Below, in pieces: positions 7,340 through 9,721 of a stretch of DNA of 9,721 bases. Numbering within the stretch: position 1 is the first letter of the stretch; the number at the start of each line of letters is the position of its first letter. The translations under genes were made by a program, and so were the position numbers. The notes below the pieces were generated by a model. That model worked only from the letters and a program-made list of their open reading frames with translations. It was not told the DNA's origin and searched no databases. Source of the stretch: Deltaproteobacteria bacterium (GTDB taxonomy: Bacteria; Desulfobacterota; Desulfuromonadia; Desulfuromonadales; Geothermobacteraceae); NCBI GenBank assembly GCA_003695205.1, contig RFIO01000090.1, forward strand, positions 1-9,721. Direction: 5' to 3'.

Positions 7340-8110
7340 TTACATTTCGTGGCAGCTGTCGCAGTTGTCATTGACCGAGAACGCGGTATCGCCGTCATGG
7401 CAGGCGCCGCAGGCCTCACCTTCGCTCATCTGGTCCATGGTGAAGGCCGGGTTGGCCTTGCGGTCGGGAGCGAAGATGCCGGAATGGCACTCGTCGCAGC
7501 CGTACATTTCGGTGTGGACCGAGTGCGGGAAGGTGGCCGGACCGGCGTCCGTTTCGGTCTTGATGTCTTCCGTCGGGTGACAGGCGGAACAGTTTTCGGA
7601 CACGGCAAAGGCTGTGTCGCCGTCGTGGCAGGCACCGCAGGCCTCGCCCTCGCCCATCTGGTCCATGGTGAACGCCGGATTCTTCTTCTGGTCCGGGATG
7701 AACAGATCCGGATGGCATTCGCTGCAGCCGTACATTTCGGTGTGGACCGAATGCGGGAAAAAGGCCGGAGCGGTATCGTTGGTCAGGCGCAGGTCGCGTG
7801 TCGGATGGCAGCTGCCGCAGTCCTCCTTGACGCTGAAGGCGCGCTCGCCGTTGTGGCAGAAGCCGCAGGCCTTGCCCTTCTCCATGTCGGCCATGGTGAC
7901 ATCGGGATTTTTGCTGGTAACGATGTGGAACACCTCGTTGTGGCAGGTCGGGCAGTTACGACCGACCGCCTCAAGGTGGTTGTAATGGCTGAAGGTTACC
8001 GGCCCGGTGGCTTCCACCGGGATGACCACCTTGTCCTTGATCCAGCGGGCGCACAGGCTGCCGGGAATGATCAGCAGCACCAGCAGGGTCAGGGGCAGAA
8101 TCCGTTTCAT
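7340..8110 (-). CDS. Periplasmic nonahaem cytochrome c made of three c7-type triheme repeats
   Basis: An electron-transfer protein of 256 residues. Residues 1-21 are a Sec signal peptide (MKR, hydrophobic core, cleavage likely after A21). Nine CXXCH haem sites start at residues 53, 82, 98, 129, 158, 174, 205, 234 and 250. The spacing 29-16-31 repeats exactly, so the protein is three 76-residue triheme units like the c(7)-type triheme domain of Geobacter-related bacteria. Each unit begins with an HxxH pair (H42/H45, H120/H123, H196/H199) that can supply two distal ligands. A third distal histidine is not evident in units 2 and 3, where conserved Met residues (MDQM) precede the second CXXCH. 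The ATG at 8108-8110 has AGGAGG 6 nt upstream. A strong terminator follows at 7225-7250. A role in periplasmic electron transfer during anaerobic respiration or extracellular electron transfer is inferred from the family. Confidence 0.95.
   Translation of the reverse strand: MKRILPLTLLVLLIIPGSLCARWIKDKVVIPVEATGPVTFSHYNHLEAVGRNCPTCHNEVFHIVTSKNPDVTMADMEKGKACGFCHNGERAFSVKEDCGSCHPTRDLRLTNDTAPAFFPHSVHTEMYGCSECHPDLFIPDQKKNPAFTMDQMGEGEACGACHDGDTAFAVSENCSACHPTEDIKTETDAGPATFPHSVHTEMYGCDECHSGIFAPDRKANPAFTMDQMSEGEACGACHDGDTAFSVNDNCDSCHEM
7412..7867 (-). repeat. 228-bp coding tandem repeat within the cytochrome gene
   Basis: Two neighbouring units are nearly identical at the DNA level with a period of exactly 228 bp. 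For example, TGGTCCATGG occurs at 7431 and 7659, and CGTACATTTCGGTGTGGACC at 7501 and 7729. The first-translated unit (about 7868-8000) keeps the cysteine spacing but has diverged in sequence. This suggests that units 2 and 3 arose by a more recent duplication or are kept alike by gene conversion. Unit boundaries are arbitrary. Confidence 0.75.
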
Positions 8111-8202
8111 CCGTCTCCTCCTCGATCATGCTCAGGGATGGCTGGAAACAGCCCGTTCGCGGAGCAGATTCCGGCCGATAAACGACAGGTTACAAGCAAG
8201 TT

Positions 8203-9102
8203 TCAGGCCTTTTTCCCGGAGTCGTCCGCCTCCAGGGCGAGCTGTCCTGCCAGATCGTCGACAAACTGCCGGGCAACGCGGCCTGAGCGCGCTCCCCGGC
8301 TCCCGGCCCAATGCAGCGCCCGGCGTTCGAACTCGGCCGTGCTGATGGCGATATTCCGTCTTTTCGCCAGATGACTGACGATTTGCAGGTAGGTTGCCTG
8401 GTCAAAGGGGTAGAATCCGAGGCTGATGCCGAAGCGGTCCGACAGGGAGAGTTTCTCGGCGACCCGTTCCTCGGGATGAATCTCCTCTTCGTCGGTGTTC
8501 TCCAGCAGGCGTTCGGGCATCAGGTGGCGCCGGTTGCTGGTAGCGTACAGGCGGACATTTTCCGGCGGTGCCTCAAGGCTGCCTTCGAGCAGCGCCTTCA
8601 GTTCGCGGTAGTCGATTTCGTGTTCGTCGAAGGAGAGGTCGTCACAGTAGAGAATGAAGCGCCAGGGCTGGTCACGCAGGGCCTCAACGATACTTCGCAG
8701 GGCGAAGAGCTGCTCCTTCTGCACCTCAACCAGGCGCAGGCCCCGGTTGCCGAACTGGCTCAGCAGGCTGCGCACGGCGGTCGACTTGCCCGTGCCGCGT
8801 TCTCCCCATAGCAGCACATTGTTGGAGGGCAGCCCCTCGACGAACTGGCGGGTATTGCGCTCAAGAATGGCCAGCTGGCGGTCGATGCCGAGCAGGTCCT
8901 CCGCCGAAGGCAGGTCCGGATTGCCGATGGCGGTCAGACAACCATCCTCGCCGCCGACCCAGCGCAGGGCCAGGGTGGTTGTGAAATCGACCGCGGACCG
9001 TTGGCTCCCGGGCTTCAGCCGGCTCAGAGCCGCTTCGCCCAGGGCCGCAAGACGGTCCAGTCGATGAATCAGGTCTGCCAATCCGGTCTCTTTGGGATGC
9101 AC
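8203..9102 (-). CDS. DUF815-type P-loop ATPase
   Basis: This 299-residue AAA-like ATPase has Walker A GERGTGKS at 100-107, Walker B FILYCDD ending in D154-D155, a sensor-like TSNRRHL at 188-194, and a candidate arginine finger at R223 in SDRFG. The layout (long N-terminal region, LLGIDRQ near 71-76, TSNRRHLMPE) matches the DUF815 family of uncharacterised ATP-binding proteins related to the AAA superfamily. The family's role is not established and I assign none. No nuclease, transmembrane or DNA-binding segment is evident. The start is a GTG at 9100-9102, with AAGGAG (complement of 9111-9116) 8 nt upstream and a -10 element close by. It is followed by a 92-bp gap and the cytochrome gene on the same strand. 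That gap holds only a small GGCTG/CAGCC hairpin (8140-8153) and no convincing promoter, so the two may be co-transcribed. Confidence 0.85.
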   Translation of the reverse strand: MHPKETGLADLIHRLDRLAALGEAALSRLKPGSQRSAVDFTTTLALRWVGGEDGCLTAIGNPDLPSAEDLLGIDRQLAILERNTRQFVEGLPSNNVLLWGERGTGKSTAVRSLLSQFGNRGLRLVEVQKEQLFALRSIVEALRDQPWRFILYCDDLSFDEHEIDYRELKALLEGSLEAPPENVRLYATSNRRHLMPERLLENTDEEEIHPEERVAEKLSLSDRFGISLGFYPFDQATYLQIVSHLAKRRNIAISTAEFERRALHWAGSRGARSGRVARQFVDDLAGQLALEADDSGKKA

Positions 9103-9125
9103 GGCCCTTTCTCCTTTCGGCGGCT

Positions 9126-9154
9126 ACTATACACTTATCGATACGGGTTTGCTA
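9126..9154 (-). promoter_or_regulatory. Candidate promoter for the DUF815 ATPase gene
   Basis: On the minus strand TATAGT (complement of 9126-9131) matches the -10 consensus at 5 of 6 positions. A weak -35, TAGCAA (complement of 9149-9154), sits 17 nt upstream. The start would fall near 9119, giving a leader of about 17 nt that still contains the ribosome site at 9111-9116. Confidence 0.4.
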
Positions 9155-9158
9155 GACT
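9151..9158 (+). promoter_or_regulatory. Candidate extended -10 for the divergent methyltransferase gene
   Basis: TGCTAGACT (9150-9158) is an extended -10 (TGn followed by TAGACT, 4 of 6 positions) with no good -35 upstream. It overlaps the -35 region of the candidate promoter on the opposite strand, so the two divergent genes may compete for polymerase. The leader to the ATG at 9216 would be about 50 nt. Confidence 0.3.
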
Positions 9159-9215
9159 GCGCCGGCGGCCCGATGCCCAATGCTGTGCAGGCCGACGAGT
9201 TGATTGTGAGGTGTC

Positions 9216-9721
9216 ATGAAAAATCGTGAGGTGATTCAGTTCGCCGTTGTCCCTCCCGGTTTCGAGCAGGTTTGCGCGCGCGAACTGCGACATCTGGGCA
9301 TCGTTCCCGAGTCGCTGGAGGCGGGTGGTGTCACCTGGCGCGGCCGACTGCGGGAACTCTACCTGGCCAACCTGTGGCTGCGCAGTGCCAGCCGGGTCCT
9401 GGTCCGTTTCGCCGAGCTGAATGCGCGTGATTTTCCCACCCTGTTCCGCAAGGCGGTGCGGTTGCCATGGGGGGAGTTCGTTCGCCCCGGACAGCCGGTC
9501 GCCTTTCGCATCAGTTGCCGCCAGTCGCGCCTGGTGCACCGGGACCGGATTGCCGAGACCCTGACGCTGGCGGCGCACCAGGCTCTGGGCCAGCCGGAGC
9601 CGAACCCGGAGCTGCCGCCCCAAACGTTTGTCGGCCGTTTCTTTCAGGACTGCCTGCTGCTGTCGGCCGACAGTAGTGGCGAACATCTTCACCGGCGCGG
9701 CTATCGCACACGGCAGGGGGA
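9216..9721 (+). CDS. THUMP-containing class I SAM-dependent RNA methyltransferase, 5' part (RlmL-like)
   Basis: The reading frame is open from the ATG at 9216 to the window edge, about 168 codons, so the gene is truncated by the window rather than broken. The N-terminal part (FAVVPPGFEQVCARELRHLG) matches the start of the COG0116 family, which includes the RlmL N-terminal half and YpsC, and which methylates guanine in 23S rRNA. The central part fits a THUMP RNA-binding domain, and LSADSSGEHLHRRGYR near 154-169 is the conserved linker just before the methyltransferase domain, which lies beyond the window. GAGG at 9208-9211 is 4 nt before the ATG. It is divergent from the DUF815 gene. Whether this is a stand-alone RlmL-type enzyme or an RlmKL fusion cannot be told. 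Confidence 0.85.
   Translation, partial: MKNREVIQFAVVPPGFEQVCARELRHLGIVPESLEAGGVTWRGRLRELYLANLWLRSASRVLVRFAELNARDFPTLFRKAVRLPWGEFVRPGQPVAFRISCRQSRLVHRDRIAETLTLAAHQALGQPEPNPELPPQTFVGRFFQDCLLLSADSSGEHLHRRGYRTRQG

Noticed and set aside
7340..7867. CRISPR-like repeated DNA
   Set aside because: The 228-bp period lies within a coding frame and matches the protein repeat of the cytochrome; there are no short repeats with unique spacers.
8040..8110. Lipoprotein signal (cysteine at residue 20 of the cytochrome)
   Set aside because: The residue before the cysteine is Leu and the -3 position is Gly, which does not fit a lipobox; a standard signal peptidase I site after A21 is more likely.
6359..8374. 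Plus-strand open frame of 671 codons across the PilZ and cytochrome region
   Set aside because: It is antisense to the nonahaem cytochrome and the PilZ gene, crosses their intergenic terminator and has no coherent domain content.
9135..9692. Minus-strand frame of 185 codons at the right end
   Set aside because: The plus strand carries a clear THUMP/methyltransferase N-terminus from 9216 onward with a proper ribosome site; the minus frame has no recognisable features.

Overview
This is a GC-rich bacterial chromosomal window with short intergenic gaps and strong AGGAGG-type ribosome sites. A periplasmic multihaem c-type cytochrome of the triheme c7-repeat kind, a PilZ protein and Geobacter-like ClpS/ClpA sequences suggest a Desulfuromonadales/Geobacterales-type organism (formerly Deltaproteobacteria). 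That assignment is inference from gene content and remembered family resemblance; no database search was run. I see no insertion sequence, phage gene, CRISPR array, tRNA or rRNA.

Layout. (1) Positions 1-1275, minus strand: an SbcD/YhaO-type nuclease gene whose stop codon overlaps, as ATGA, the start of another gene running off the left edge. (2) Positions 1350-2731, minus strand: two small-protein genes ending in the same four-cysteine zinc ribbon. One encodes a membrane-anchored, very acidic disordered protein (1402-2307) and the other a soluble multi-zinc-ribbon protein (2414-2731). A good sigma70-type promoter lies between them and a hairpin terminator follows the first. (3) Positions 2976-6323, plus strand: clpS-clpA-aat, a compact N-degron operon. 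Aat (leucyl/phenylalanyl-tRNA-protein transferase) makes the N-degron, ClpS reads it and ClpA unfolds the substrate for ClpP; clpP itself is not in the window. (4) Positions 6494-9102, minus strand: a DUF815-type P-loop ATPase, a nonahaem cytochrome c built from three exact 76-residue units, and a PilZ-domain protein. A textbook intrinsic terminator with a cUUCGg loop ends 10 nt before the PilZ start codon. (5) Positions 9216 to the right edge, plus strand: the 5' part of a THUMP-containing 23S rRNA methyltransferase-like gene, divergent from the ATPase gene.

No wholly unknown multi-gene system is evident. The observations most worth pursuing are the terminator or attenuator pressed against the pilZ start codon, the paired zinc-ribbon proteins with an acidic membrane-tethered partner, and the cytochrome repeats, in which one haem per unit appears to lack a histidine partner.
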